Shown here piece after piece: positions 8,400 to 16,582 of a stretch of DNA of 64,000 bases. The stretch's first letter is position 1. Each line of letters opens with the position of its first letter. The notes beneath the pieces were generated by a model. That model was given only the letters and a program-made list of their open reading frames with translations. It was not told the origin of the DNA and did no database searches. Both the position numbers and the translations under genes were made by a program. Source of the stretch: SFWF01 sp045638145 (GTDB lineage: Bacteria > Bacillota > Clostridia > Oscillospirales > Acutalibacteraceae); contig JAZUAU010000004.1 in assembly GCA_045638145.1 (NCBI GenBank), positions 24,866 to 88,865 of the forward strand. The letters run 5' to 3'.

Positions 8400-9368
8400 A
8401 TGAAGATAGGAAATCTTGAAATCAACGGATATGCAGCCCTCGCGCCTATGGCAGGAGTAGCCGACCGAGCAATGAGGGAAATATGTATGAATTTCGGCGC
8501 GGCTTATGCCGTCGGAGAACTGACCAGCGCAAAGGCAATCTCCCTCGGAGACCACAAATCCCCCCTGCTTTTAGAGAGGGGAGAGGAGAGGATTTTTGCA
8601 AGTCAGCTCTTTGGATATGAGCCCGAAATTATGGCTGAAGCGGCAAGGATTGCAGAGACTTTTAGCCCTGATTTCATCGATATAAATATGGGCTGTCCTG
8701 CGCCGAAAGTTGCGAATAATAAAGGCGGAAGCGGACTTCTCCGCGAGCCGAAATTAGTCGGCAAAATCGTGCGCGCGGTAAGTGATGCGGTAGCACTTCC
8801 CGTAACCGTAAAAATCCGTTCGGGTTGGGATGAAAACTCGAAAAACGGGGTCGAAATAGCCAAGATTTGCGAGGCAAACGGTGCCGCCGCGATTACTGTT
8901 CACGGAAGAACGAGAGCACAGATGTACGCACCCCCTTGCGACCTTGATATAATCCGCGATATAAAGAAAGCCGTTCAGATTGCCGTAATCGGAAACGGCG
9001 ATATCACAGACGGAATATCTGCTAAAAATATGTACGAATATACGGGTTGCGATTTCGTTATGGTGGGCAGAGCCGCAAACGGTCAGCCCTGGATTTTCCG
9101 CGAGATAAACGACTATATGGAAAAGGGAATTATAACTCCGAGACCGCCACTTGAAGAGCGGCTTCGCATACTTCTTTCCCAGATTGAAAAAATGCAAAAA
9201 TACAAGGAGCCACGAACCGTAATTTTAGAGGCGCGAAAGCACACCGCCTGGTATATGAAGGGTGTAAAAAACGCCGCAAAGCTTAGAAAAATGTGCGGCG
9301 AAATTGAAAGCGTATCAGATATCGAGATGATTTGTGAAAAAGCACTTGCCGAAGGCGAAGATATATGA
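8400..9368 (+). CDS. dusB: tRNA-dihydrouridine synthase (DusB family)
   Basis: FMN-dependent enzyme that reduces uridines in tRNA to dihydrouridine. The product is a TIM barrel of 322 residues with the N-terminal ALAPMAGVADRAMRE motif, the catalytic cysteine in NMGCPAPKVANNKGGSGLL (19-residue stretch), VKIRSGWD, and VHGRTRAQMY. The frame is open from a GTG at 8382, but that codon lies inside the promoter; the ATG at 8400 matches homologues beginning MKIGNLEI. Transcription appears nearly leaderless. It is followed after 40 bases by yebC. In some Clostridia dusB lies next to other tRNA genes; here it is divergent from polA. Confidence 0.93.
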   Translation: MKIGNLEINGYAALAPMAGVADRAMREICMNFGAAYAVGELTSAKAISLGDHKSPLLLERGEERIFASQLFGYEPEIMAEAARIAETFSPDFIDINMGCPAPKVANNKGGSGLLREPKLVGKIVRAVSDAVALPVTVKIRSGWDENSKNGVEIAKICEANGAAAITVHGRTRAQMYAPPCDLDIIRDIKKAVQIAVIGNGDITDGISAKNMYEYTGCDFVMVGRAANGQPWIFREINDYMEKGIITPRPPLEERLRILLSQIEKMQKYKEPRTVILEARKHTAWYMKGVKNAAKLRKMCGEIESVSDIEMICEKALAEGEDI

Positions 9369-9408
9369 TAAAATACATAGGTTGAAAATTATTTAAGGAG
9401 ATAATTTT

Positions 9409-10140
9409 ATGTCCGGACATTCAAAATGGAACAATATTAAAAGAAAAAAGGAAAAGACCGATGCCGCAAAGGCAAAAATCTTTACCAAAATTGGTAGAGA
9501 AATCTCGGTTATAGTAAAGCAGGGCGGACCGAATCCCCAAGAAAACTCAAAGCTCAAGGACGCTATCGCAAAGGCAAAGGCTGCAAACGTGCCCAACGAT
9601 AATATCGAGCGTATTATCAAAAAGGCAGCAGGCGAGGGCGGCGCTGACAACTACGAGGAGCTTATCTACGAGGGCTACGGACCTAACGGCGTTGCAGTTA
9701 TCGTTGAAACCCTTACCGATAACCGCAACCGTACCGCCGCTGACGTCCGTCACTATTTCGACAAATTCCACGGCAACCTCGGTCAGTCTGGCTCGGTTAT
9801 GTTTATGTTCGACCACAAGGGTGAAATCGTTATTGAGGCAGAGGGCCTTGATGAGGATGCCGTTATGATGGACGCCCTCGATGCAGGTGCAGAGGACTTT
9901 AATTCCGACGGCGACGTTTTCGAAATCCTCACCGCAGTAAACGACCTCGGTACGGTACGTGACGCACTTGAAGAGAAGGGCTACACCTTCCTTTCTGCCG
10001 AAGCGGCATACATTCCCCAGACCATGACAACTTTAGAGGACGAGGACTCTATCAAGTGGATGGAGAAACTTATTGAAATGCTTGAAGAAAACGACGATGT
10101 ACAGGCAATCTGGCACAACTGGGATATGCCCGAGGAATAA
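9409..10140 (+). CDS. yebC: YebC/PmpR family protein
   Basis: Broadly conserved cytoplasmic protein of 243 residues. Members have been described as DNA-binding regulators and, more recently, as factors that help ribosomes through proline-rich stretches. The N-terminus MSGHSKWNNIKRKKEKTD is diagnostic, and the acidic C-terminal domains have the usual length. The ATG follows AAGGAG. The codons are strongly biased (GAC, AAG, GGC), suggesting good expression. It sits downstream of dusB and is followed by a large hairpin terminator. Confidence 0.96.
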   Translation: MSGHSKWNNIKRKKEKTDAAKAKIFTKIGREISVIVKQGGPNPQENSKLKDAIAKAKAANVPNDNIERIIKKAAGEGGADNYEELIYEGYGPNGVAVIVETLTDNRNRTAADVRHYFDKFHGNLGQSGSVMFMFDHKGEIVIEAEGLDEDAVMMDALDAGAEDFNSDGDVFEILTAVNDLGTVRDALEEKGYTFLSAEAAYIPQTMTTLEDEDSIKWMEKLIEMLEENDDVQAIWHNWDMPEE

Positions 10141-10172
10141 CGGCACAATTAGTGCAGAACATAAATTTAAAG

Positions 10173-10250
10173 AAAGCGACTCACAATTCGGAGCATTCAC
10201 TTAGGGATAAAAAGCCTAAATGAACGCTGCGTAAAGTGGGTCGCTTTTTG
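10173..10250 (+). terminator. Long composite hairpin terminator after yebC
   Basis: An outer stem AAAGCGACTCAC / GTGGGTCGCTTT (10173-10184 with 10236-10247) encloses a second imperfect stem around TTAGG/CCTAA, and a T run follows. The size, over 70 bases, is larger than a simple intrinsic terminator. Confidence 0.7.
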
Positions 10251-10296
10251 TTAAGAGGGTGAGTTATATTAAGTGAAACTGTGAAAAACTAAAAAA

Positions 10297-11199
10297 TCAT
10301 TTTTTGTAAAGCTCGATATGTGTTGTCTGGTTCCATTTTTCGTGAAGTGTTGTATTGTGTTTGCCTCCGTTTCCTGCATAGGAAAAATAAAGCTTGTTAT
10401 AATCGGCGTTGTTCTGAACAAAAAAAGAATCGGTATCGGGAAGATCATCACGCTTAATGCTGACCTCTGCCGTAAAGCCCGACTTTTCGCCCCATACCTT
10501 TGCCCATCTGACACCGTTTCTTCGGTTTGCCATTGTGGAAATGGGGGTGTTATGACCGACCTTCTCGATATCATAAATCTCATCTGACAAATCACACATA
10601 ACACGGTCGCTTATAACCTCGCCTGTGGGTGTATCATCGTGTGTTCTTCTTATCGGCAACATCGTGAGATATGCGTACTGAACATTATATTCGGAAAGCC
10701 ATTCAATTTCCTGCGCGTACACTACCGAGCCGTTTTTAAAGCTGTAATCCTTAATGTGGTTGCAAACAGGCTCGTCGAGTGTGCCGTTTTTCACGATAAG
10801 GCTCTTCTGATAAAAACGCAATTCATCTACCCAAAGGTCTTGAGATGCATTAAGGTCAACGGGCTTTCCATCTGCCTCGGCAAAATATTCCTTCTGATGC
10901 TCATAGCCGTGAATGCCACCGTGGAAATCACGGGTACCGCTCAAAGCGAGAGCGCACTCCCATTCGCCTGCGCTCACGAGCGCGTAGGGTATGGTTTCCA
11001 CCATTTTGCCGTCCTTATACTCATAGGCAAATGCCTCATAAAGACGCCAAAGGTCAAGGTTCTGGTATGTTCCACCCTCAAAAGGCTTTTTAAGGTGGCG
11101 AAGTCTTGTCATAATGAAGCTGTCTTTCTTGCCTTTTAGATTATGAAGATAAATATTTATGTAGTCGGGTCTGATTTCGACAAAAGTCTTATTTTCCAT
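10297..11199 (-). CDS. Unrecognised 300-residue cytoplasmic protein
   Basis: I do not recognise this family. The 300-residue product has no signal peptide or membrane segment and is rich in aromatic and charged residues, with many Trp and Tyr. Motifs include DFHGGIHGYEHQKEYF at about 90-106 and a C-terminal half with alternating strand-like segments (WAKVWGEKSGFTAEVSIKRDD), suggesting a beta-sandwich protein, perhaps glycan-related; that is only an impression. Start ATG at 11199 follows CGGAGGCG. It has its own promoter and is divergent from spoIIIAA, so it is not part of the sporulation operon. Confidence 0.75.
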   Translation of the reverse strand: MENKTFVEIRPDYINIYLHNLKGKKDSFIMTRLRHLKKPFEGGTYQNLDLWRLYEAFAYEYKDGKMVETIPYALVSAGEWECALALSGTRDFHGGIHGYEHQKEYFAEADGKPVDLNASQDLWVDELRFYQKSLIVKNGTLDEPVCNHIKDYSFKNGSVVYAQEIEWLSEYNVQYAYLTMLPIRRTHDDTPTGEVISDRVMCDLSDEIYDIEKVGHNTPISTMANRRNGVRWAKVWGEKSGFTAEVSIKRDDLPDTDSFFVQNNADYNKLYFSYAGNGGKHNTTLHEKWNQTTHIELYKK

Positions 11200-11222
11200 A
11201 AAAAACGCCTCCGTTTAAGTAA

Positions 11223-11251
11223 ATTATACAGTTTAGCGTGCTATTTGACAA
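11223..11251 (-). promoter_or_regulatory. Promoter of the unrecognised gene ending at 10297
   Basis: On the minus strand, TTGTCA (11251-11246), 17-base spacer, TATAAT (11228-11223), about 24 bases upstream of the start codon. Confidence 0.65.
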
Positions 11252-11335
11252 TTGCATATTTTTAAAGATTAGATTGCAAATCGTGCAAGTTCTAAATCAT
11301 GTCTTTTGGACATACCTTTAAAACGGGTGATTAAT

Positions 11336-12256
11336 ATGACCAAAATAGATTTCTCGAGTAAAATTTTTGACAGTGCACTCTATCCTCTGCCTGAGGAAAT
11401 TGCCGGTGTGCTTCGGAGACTTCCCATATGCATAAAGAATTCTGCTTATGAAATAAGGCTCCGCGCCGAAAAACCGATAACCCTTACGGCAGACAGAGTG
11501 TTTTATATATCGCGCGATGCGGAAGCATCCTTTTCATTACCACCAAATCCGCTTGAAGCATCTTCCGATCAGCTTTATGAGGTGCTCACCCGTCTTACGG
11601 GACATTCAATATATACGAGAGCAGAGGAACTTCGCAACGGGTTTGTTTCAATGAAAAACGGTCACAGAGCGGGTGTGTGCGGAAGATTCCAAAGTGGTCA
11701 TTTCAGAGAGATTTCCTCGGTTAACATCCGTATTGCAAGGGAGATAAACGGCGCGGCGGAAACACTCTATGACAAAGCATCGGGAGGCATCCTTATAGCG
11801 GGAAAACCGGGTAGCGGAAAGACCACGGTGCTTCGAGACCTTGTGAGACATCTTTCAGACTCGGGCAAGAGAATAAGCCTTATCGACACGAGGGGTGAAA
11901 TTGCGGCGGCACACGGGGGCAAACCCACCCTTGATGTTGGGGTGAATACCGATGTTATTTCGGGCGGTGATAAGGCTAAGGGGGTTGAGATTGCCCTTCG
12001 CACCCTCTTTCCGCAGTATATCGCCTTTGATGAAATAGGCACTTCAAATGAACTTGAAACGGTGTCGGAGAGCTTCTTTTCAGGCACGGGAATCATAACG
12101 ACCGCACACGCAGGTGATATATCGGAGCTGATAAACCGCGGTGTTACAAGACGACTTTGCGAGCTGGGCGCGGTGGCAAACATTGCGCTTTTGCCCGATC
12201 GGATAGGGGATAGAATAAGGGTCTATTCAATGGAAGAGCTATGCTCAAAATTATAG
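11336..12256 (+). CDS. spoIIIAA: Stage III sporulation protein AA (ATPase)
   Basis: AAA+/secretion-type ATPase of the SpoIIIA-SpoIIQ channel that feeds the forespore after engulfment. The Walker A motif GKPGSGKTT lies in the middle, followed by LIDTRGEIAA and the Walker B-like segment YIAFDEIG. I place the start at ATG 11336, preceded by GGGTGATTA, giving 306 residues; an in-frame TTG at 11306 has no ribosome site. A CATACCTTT at 11311 resembles a sigma-E -10 element, but I could not find a convincing -35. The 3' end overlaps spoIIIAB by 16 bases. Confidence 0.95.
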   Translation: MTKIDFSSKIFDSALYPLPEEIAGVLRRLPICIKNSAYEIRLRAEKPITLTADRVFYISRDAEASFSLPPNPLEASSDQLYEVLTRLTGHSIYTRAEELRNGFVSMKNGHRAGVCGRFQSGHFREISSVNIRIAREINGAAETLYDKASGGILIAGKPGSGKTTVLRDLVRHLSDSGKRISLIDTRGEIAAAHGGKPTLDVGVNTDVISGGDKAKGVEIALRTLFPQYIAFDEIGTSNELETVSESFFSGTGIITTAHAGDISELINRGVTRRLCELGAVANIALLPDRIGDRIRVYSMEELCSKL

Positions 12257-12684
12257 GCGCTGTTCTCGTAGTTTTGGTAGGAGCGACATTCGGAATAAGA
12301 GCGTCAGAACGGCTTCGTCAGAGGTATAAAAGACTCTATAAGCATTACCTTTTTATAGGTGATACCGCAGATATGATGCGGCTCGGTGTCAACATAACCG
12401 AAATATATCAGTGCGAAAAGGCGAAAGAACTGCTATCAGCCGACGGTTATACCGCAAAGGTCATCGAAGAGGGACTTTTGAGGGACGATTTGCATATTCT
12501 GTCGGAGTTTTACTCGGGGCTTGGAATGGGAGAGCTCGAGGCGGGTGTTTCTCGGTGTGAGACCTATCGCAACATAGTGCAAAAGCAGGTTGAGGCGGCA
12601 GAAAGTGAGCTTCACGGAAAGGCACGGCTATACAGTATGCTCGGTGTTTTTTCAGGGCTTTTTATAGCAATATTATTAATGTAA
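12241..12684 (+). CDS. spoIIIAB: Stage III sporulation protein AB
   Basis: Component of the mother-cell side of the SpoIIIA channel. The 147-residue protein has membrane helices at both ends (residues about 3-19 and 129-146) around a helical, charged central part, the layout that relates SpoIIIAB to GspF-like secretion proteins. It overlaps spoIIIAA by 16 bases and is followed after 12 bases by spoIIIAC. The assignment depends on both topology and operon position. Confidence 0.92.
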   Translation: MLKIIGAVLVVLVGATFGIRASERLRQRYKRLYKHYLFIGDTADMMRLGVNITEIYQCEKAKELLSADGYTAKVIEEGLLRDDLHILSEFYSGLGMGELEAGVSRCETYRNIVQKQVEAAESELHGKARLYSMLGVFSGLFIAILLM

Positions 12685-12696
12685 AGCGGGTTTTTT

Positions 12697-12891
12697 ATGG
12701 ATGTTGATTTTATTTTCCGAGTGGCGGCAATCGGTATAATCGTAACGGTTTTGCACCAGCTGCTCGTTCGCTCAGGCAGGGAGGAGCAGGCGATGCTCAC
12801 AAGCCTTGCGGGGCTTGTCGTGGTGCTTCTTATGATAGTTGAGGTAATAGCCGAGCTTTTCGATACCATAAAATCGGTTTTTGGGCTTTAA
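12697..12891 (+). CDS. spoIIIAC: Stage III sporulation protein AC
   Basis: Small membrane protein of 64 residues with two helices (about 5-22 and 34-57), the normal size for SpoIIIAC. It starts MDVDFIFRVAAIGI and contains the conserved-looking HQLLVRSGREEQA. It sits between spoIIIAB and spoIIIAD in the canonical order and is thought to be a membrane part of the channel. Confidence 0.93.
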   Translation: MDVDFIFRVAAIGIIVTVLHQLLVRSGREEQAMLTSLAGLVVVLLMIVEVIAELFDTIKSVFGL

Positions 12892-12893
12892 AA

Positions 12894-13280
12894 ATGAATA
12901 TTACTGCTCTTCTCGGAATAATCATAACGGCGCTTTTGCTTGGCACCGTCTTAAAACAGTACAAATCAGAATATGCCATAGGCATTTCGGTGGTGGCGGG
13001 CGTTATTATAGCGCTGCGGCTTATCTCAGGTATGATACAGCCGATTGCTAGATTATGGCAGATGCTCGAAAACGCGGGTATAAAACAGTCCTATTTCACT
13101 GCCGCCCTAAAAGCCCTCGGCATTTGCTTGCTTTGCGGTTTTGTTTCAGACCTTTGCAAGGATTTCGGACAAACAGCACTCTCGTCCTTCACACTTACGG
13201 CGGGCAAATGTGCTGTATTTATTATATCTGTGCCGATTCTCCTTGACCTCCTGCAAACGGCATATAAATTTATAGGATAA
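12894..13280 (+). CDS. spoIIIAD: Stage III sporulation protein AD
   Basis: Membrane protein of 128 residues with about four helices, the usual SpoIIIAD length. It is separated from spoIIIAC by 2 bases, and its stop codon abuts the spoIIIAE ATG (TAA directly followed by ATG), so translation is probably coupled. Segments such as ALKALGICLLCGFVSDLCKD and GKCAVFIISVPIL fit the family. Confidence 0.93.
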   Translation: MNITALLGIIITALLLGTVLKQYKSEYAIGISVVAGVIIALRLISGMIQPIARLWQMLENAGIKQSYFTAALKALGICLLCGFVSDLCKDFGQTALSSFTLTAGKCAVFIISVPILLDLLQTAYKFIG

Positions 13281-14381
13281 ATGAAGAAAGTAATTTTGAC
13301 GATTATATTATTGATGATTTTTTCTTTACCTGCACAGGCAGAGGAAAATCCATACTTGGAGCAATATAAATTGAGCGGGGCAGAGGAGATAAAAGAGCAT
13401 CTTCCCGAAAGCACAAAGGAGTTTCTTGGAAAATTCGAACTCGACCCTGAAGACCCCGATTGGGTTAATAAAATCGGCGCAAAAAGCATCTTTGCACATA
13501 TCAGCGCTTTTTTAAGGGAGGGCGGACGAGGTCCTCTCCGTGCGGCGGCAACAATGCTCGGTGTAACGGTGCTTTTTGCGGCGGTGGGACTTATGGAGAG
13601 AATGCGTGAATACAAGAGCCTCCTTTCATATCTTTACACCCTTGTTTCTTCGGCAGGTGTGCTACTGCCTCTTTTCTCGCTTATAGCCTCGGTGCAGTCG
13701 GCAATACGGGGGATGGCAGCATTTATGACATCGTTTATACCTATTTATGCAGGCATACTCACAGTCGGAGGTAGACCGCTTACAGCCAGCGGAATGAGCT
13801 TTTTGCTTCTTTTTGCCGCTGAGATAGTAAATCTTATCGCATCCTTTGTGATGATACCTCTTATGGGGGCATATCTTGGGATGGGGCTTATAGGCGGAAT
13901 AACTGCAGGCGGCGGGGCGATTGCGCTTGGGGAAATGGTGAAAAAGGCCTCAACTTGGCTTTTTTCGCTGAGCGTTACCGTCTTTCTCGGGCTTTTATCA
14001 ATTCAAACTGCTGTAAATGCATCGGCAGAGAGTGCGGGACTTCGCACCGTAAAATTCGTGCTAGGTTCCCTTGTGCCCGTAACGGGAGGCGCAATTTCCG
14101 AGTCACTGAATACCCTCACAGCGTCGGTCAAGCTGCTTTCTTCATCGGTCGGAATGTATGCTGTCCTCGCTCTCGGAGTTATGGTACTGCCCGTCATTAT
14201 AGAGTTGCTTCTCTGGCGGCTTGCACTTTATTTTACTTCTGCAGCGGCAGAGCTTTTCGGAATACGGGAAGGAGTAAGCCTTTTTAAATGTGCAGACCAT
14301 GTTTTATCAACCCTCGTGGGTATAATTCTTTTTACCGCCTGTCTTTTCATAATATCCCTTGCCGTAGTTACGAACAGTTGA
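13281..14381 (+). CDS. spoIIIAE: Stage III sporulation protein AE
   Basis: Largest membrane subunit of the SpoIIIA channel, 366 residues. It begins with a cleavable signal peptide (MKKVILTIILLMIFSLPAQA, cleavage near 20), followed by a short soluble part and about seven helices. Motifs typical of the family include GGAIALGEMVKKAS and the Ser/Thr-rich GLRTVKFVLGSLVPVTGGAI. It begins immediately after the spoIIIAD stop and ends one base before spoIIIAF. Confidence 0.95.
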   Translation: MKKVILTIILLMIFSLPAQAEENPYLEQYKLSGAEEIKEHLPESTKEFLGKFELDPEDPDWVNKIGAKSIFAHISAFLREGGRGPLRAAATMLGVTVLFAAVGLMERMREYKSLLSYLYTLVSSAGVLLPLFSLIASVQSAIRGMAAFMTSFIPIYAGILTVGGRPLTASGMSFLLLFAAEIVNLIASFVMIPLMGAYLGMGLIGGITAGGGAIALGEMVKKASTWLFSLSVTVFLGLLSIQTAVNASAESAGLRTVKFVLGSLVPVTGGAISESLNTLTASVKLLSSSVGMYAVLALGVMVLPVIIELLLWRLALYFTSAAAELFGIREGVSLFKCADHVLSTLVGIILFTACLFIISLAVVTNS

Positions 14382-14382
14382 T

Positions 14383-14808
14383 ATGGATTCTATAAGAGAA
14401 CTCGCTATTGTTTTTTCAGCGGTGTCGGTGCTGACAGGGGCTATAGGGATTCTTACCGGCGGCGCACTTGAAAAGAGTGCGGGATATATTCTATCCCTCA
14501 TTTTCCTTGCCTCGGTTGTTTCGGCTTTGGCAGGTGGCAACTTTAACATAGAGCTTAAAACCGAGCAGGCAGTAGCCCAAAATAGCGAAAACGAAGAGAA
14601 AATCAGCGAATATCAGGCAGAGTATATCTGTGCCGAAATTTTAAGGGAGCGGGATATAACTTTTGAGAAAATTACGGCAACTGCTAATAAAACCGAGGAC
14701 GGCAGCATAATTATTAGTGAAATAAGAATAAAGGGAGCAGGGAAGAGCGTCGAGGCAGTAAAGGCGGTGAAAGAGAGCGGTTTATGCAAAAAGGTGATTT
14801 TAGAATAA
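14383..14808 (+). CDS. spoIIIAF: Stage III sporulation protein AF
   Basis: The 141-residue product has two N-terminal helices (about 5-25 and 29-48) and a soluble C-terminal domain resembling the ring-building motif shared with SpoIIIAG and SpoIIIAH. It lies in the canonical position; its 3' end overlaps spoIIIAG by 25 bases in another frame. SpoIIIAF is the least conserved member, so the name leans on position. Confidence 0.9.
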   Translation: MDSIRELAIVFSAVSVLTGAIGILTGGALEKSAGYILSLIFLASVVSALAGGNFNIELKTEQAVAQNSENEEKISEYQAEYICAEILRERDITFEKITATANKTEDGSIIISEIRIKGAGKSVEAVKAVKESGLCKKVILE

Positions 14809-15335
14809 AAGAAAGGGTAAAACACTTTATAAAAAGTAAAAAGGGCGGTCAGGTGCTTTTTATCGTCGGCATAGTCGGGATAGTTCTAATCTATTTTAGT
14901 AGTTTTTCGCCTAAGAAGGAAAAGACAACAGAAGAGAGCGAACTCCCTGTCTTCTCGCGTGAGGAATATACCGCATACCTCGAACAGCAGGTACGGGAGA
15001 TTGTAGCGGCAATATCGGGCGACACCTCGGCGGTCGTGACGGTTACCTTAGATTCGGAGCTTACCTATGTTTATGCCGAGGACAAAAAAGAAAACAACAA
15101 GACTGAAGAGAGTGAGGAAAGCCGACAGAGTGAAAAAAACTACATAATAATAAGAAATTCCGACGGCTCGGAAAAGCCGCTAATCGTAACAACGAGGCTT
15201 CCCGAGGTCAGAGGTGTTGCAATCGTCTGCGGTCCCGTGGGCGAGGAAACCCGTGGAAAAATACAGTCTGCCGTAATGGCGGCACTAAAGGTTACCTCGC
15301 GTGAGGTTTATATAGCAAACAGAGCGTATCAGTAG
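14784..15335 (+). CDS. spoIIIAG: Stage III sporulation protein AG
   Basis: The 183-residue product has one membrane helix at about 23-43, a low-complexity linker rich in Glu, Lys and Asn (about 95-120), and a C-terminal ring-building domain with RLPEVRGVAIVCGP. In the known system SpoIIIAG forms a large ring in the intermembrane space. The ribosome site lies inside spoIIIAF, which it overlaps by 25 bases. Confidence 0.95.
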   Translation: MQKGDFRIKERVKHFIKSKKGGQVLFIVGIVGIVLIYFSSFSPKKEKTTEESELPVFSREEYTAYLEQQVREIVAAISGDTSAVVTVTLDSELTYVYAEDKKENNKTEESEESRQSEKNYIIIRNSDGSEKPLIVTTRLPEVRGVAIVCGPVGEETRGKIQSAVMAALKVTSREVYIANRAYQ

Positions 15336-15352
15336 TATTAGGAGGATTTTTT

Positions 15353-15925
15353 ATGAAAAAAGGTAAGGTTTTCGGTAAAAGTCAGATAGCGCTAGCGGTT
15401 ATGATAATCGCCCTTGCAGGTGCAATATGGCTAAATATGAGTTATTCAAAGGACGCTGAAGAAGCGGCAAACGATACACCGTCGAAATACTTGGGTCAGG
15501 CGGAATATGTCAACAACGAGCAGACTCTCGAGGACGCAGACAGTCCCGTTGCACTTTATTTTAACCGGCTTCGCTCCGACCGTCTCAATGCTCGCGAGGA
15601 TGCAATTGCCACCATTGCAGGAGTAGTTGAGAGCAGCGACCTTTCTGACTCAAATAAGAAAACCGCCCTTGACAAGGCGGCAGAGCTGGCAAGCCGCACC
15701 GAAAAGGAAGCGGCAATAGAGACCCTTCTGCGTGCAAAGGGCTTCGATTCAGGTATTGCGGTCATAGGTGATGAGGATATAAATATTATTGTTCATTCCG
15801 ATGAGCTGCTAGCATCTGAAACGGTCCAGATTCAGGATGCTGTCCTATCACAAACCGATTTTCCCGTCTCAAAAATAAAAATTATTGCCCTTACAACTGC
15901 GGAAATTGAAAATGCTTTAAAATAA
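15353..15925 (+). CDS. spoIIIAH: Stage III sporulation protein AH
   Basis: The 190-residue product has one N-terminal membrane helix (about 10-29), an acidic extracellular linker and a C-terminal YscJ/FliF-like domain that binds SpoIIQ in the known system. Motifs include YFNRLRSDRLNAREDAIATI and AKGFDSGIAVIGDEDINIIV. The ATG follows AGGAGG. It closes the eight-gene operon; spoIIQ is not in this window. Confidence 0.95.
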   Translation: MKKGKVFGKSQIALAVMIIALAGAIWLNMSYSKDAEEAANDTPSKYLGQAEYVNNEQTLEDADSPVALYFNRLRSDRLNAREDAIATIAGVVESSDLSDSNKKTALDKAAELASRTEKEAAIETLLRAKGFDSGIAVIGDEDINIIVHSDELLASETVQIQDAVLSQTDFPVSKIKIIALTTAEIENALK

Positions 15926-15927
15926 TG

Positions 15928-15955
15928 TTGAGAATTTTGAAATTTGTGGTATAAT
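15928..15955 (+). promoter_or_regulatory. Promoter of the Asp23 gene
   Basis: TTGAGA (15928-15933), 16-base spacer, TATAAT (15950-15955) preceded by TGTGG (extended -10). It is separate from the sporulation operon, so the next gene can be expressed in vegetative cells. Confidence 0.75.
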
Positions 15956-16010
15956 ACTCTATAAGAGGGTGCTATTGCCCGCGAGTATCATATTACGGAG
16001 GTAGTTTAAG

Positions 16011-16355
16011 TTGGCAAATATTAGCGGACTTTCAATCAACATAGAGGTTTTGGAGCAGATGGCTTCAATCGCAGCAATGGAAACACCGGGAGTTGCCGCA
16101 ATGGCTCCCAAAAAGCTTGATGTTGTAAATGCAATTTCAAGAAAATCTGTTTTAAAGCCGGTGCACGCCGAGCTTAAAAACGGAGCAATCATCATAAGTC
16201 TTTATATCGCAATAGTCAAGAGCGCAAAGGCTAAAGAGGTCGCAGAGGCTGTTCAGGCAGGCGTTAAAGAAAAGATTCAGAGCATGACCGGCAATGCTGT
16301 TACAAAGGTTAATGTCTATGTAATGGACGCTGTCGAAGAACCCGAAGAGGAATAA
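16011..16355 (+). CDS. Asp23/Gls24 family envelope stress protein
   Basis: Small protein of 114 residues of the Asp23 family (YqhY/Gls24-like), thought to act near the membrane or in control of fatty acid synthesis. It shows the family pattern ISINIEVLEQMASIAAMETPG, IISLYIAIV and the C-terminal VTKVNVYVMDAV. It begins with TTG at 16011 behind a GGAGG ribosome site. It has its own promoter. In many Firmicutes an asp23 gene lies downstream of spoIIIAH next to nusB; here nusB is absent and unrelated genes follow. Confidence 0.92.
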   Translation: MANISGLSINIEVLEQMASIAAMETPGVAAMAPKKLDVVNAISRKSVLKPVHAELKNGAIIISLYIAIVKSAKAKEVAEAVQAGVKEKIQSMTGNAVTKVNVYVMDAVEEPEEE

Positions 16356-16388
16356 TGTCGGTATTGACTCAGGGCTTTCATAATTATT

Positions 16389-16416
16389 GGGCGAACTGTT
16401 ATTCGCCCATTTTTTA
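16389..16416 (+). terminator. Terminator after the Asp23 gene
   Basis: Stem GGGCGAA / TTCGCCC (16389-16395 with 16402-16408) followed by a T-rich tract. Confidence 0.8.
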
Positions 16417-16417
16417 T

Positions 16418-16553
16418 TGACATAAAATTAAAATTATGGTAAAATAAATCTGCAGTAAATTATCCTGGCGACAACTTATTACTGCAAATGAATAATAAAA
16501 AATATGAGTGCACAGTCGTACGGGAAAAACCCTATGTAACTGTGCGCTTTTTT
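16418..16553 (+). ncRNA. Possible small RNA with its own promoter and terminator
   Basis: TTGACA (16418-16423), 16-base spacer and TAAAAT (16440-16445) start a unit of about 100 nucleotides. It can fold a first stem GCAGTAA/TTACTGC and a second 9-bp stem (16508-16516 with 16539-16547) followed by six T residues. It could be a short regulatory RNA or a leader of the damaged SHOCT gene downstream. An ATG at 16489 opens 37 codons, but no ribosome site precedes it. No known RNA family was recognised. Confidence 0.4.
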
Positions 16554-16582
16554 GTTAAAAAAATAGGGACGGAGGAAGAAAT

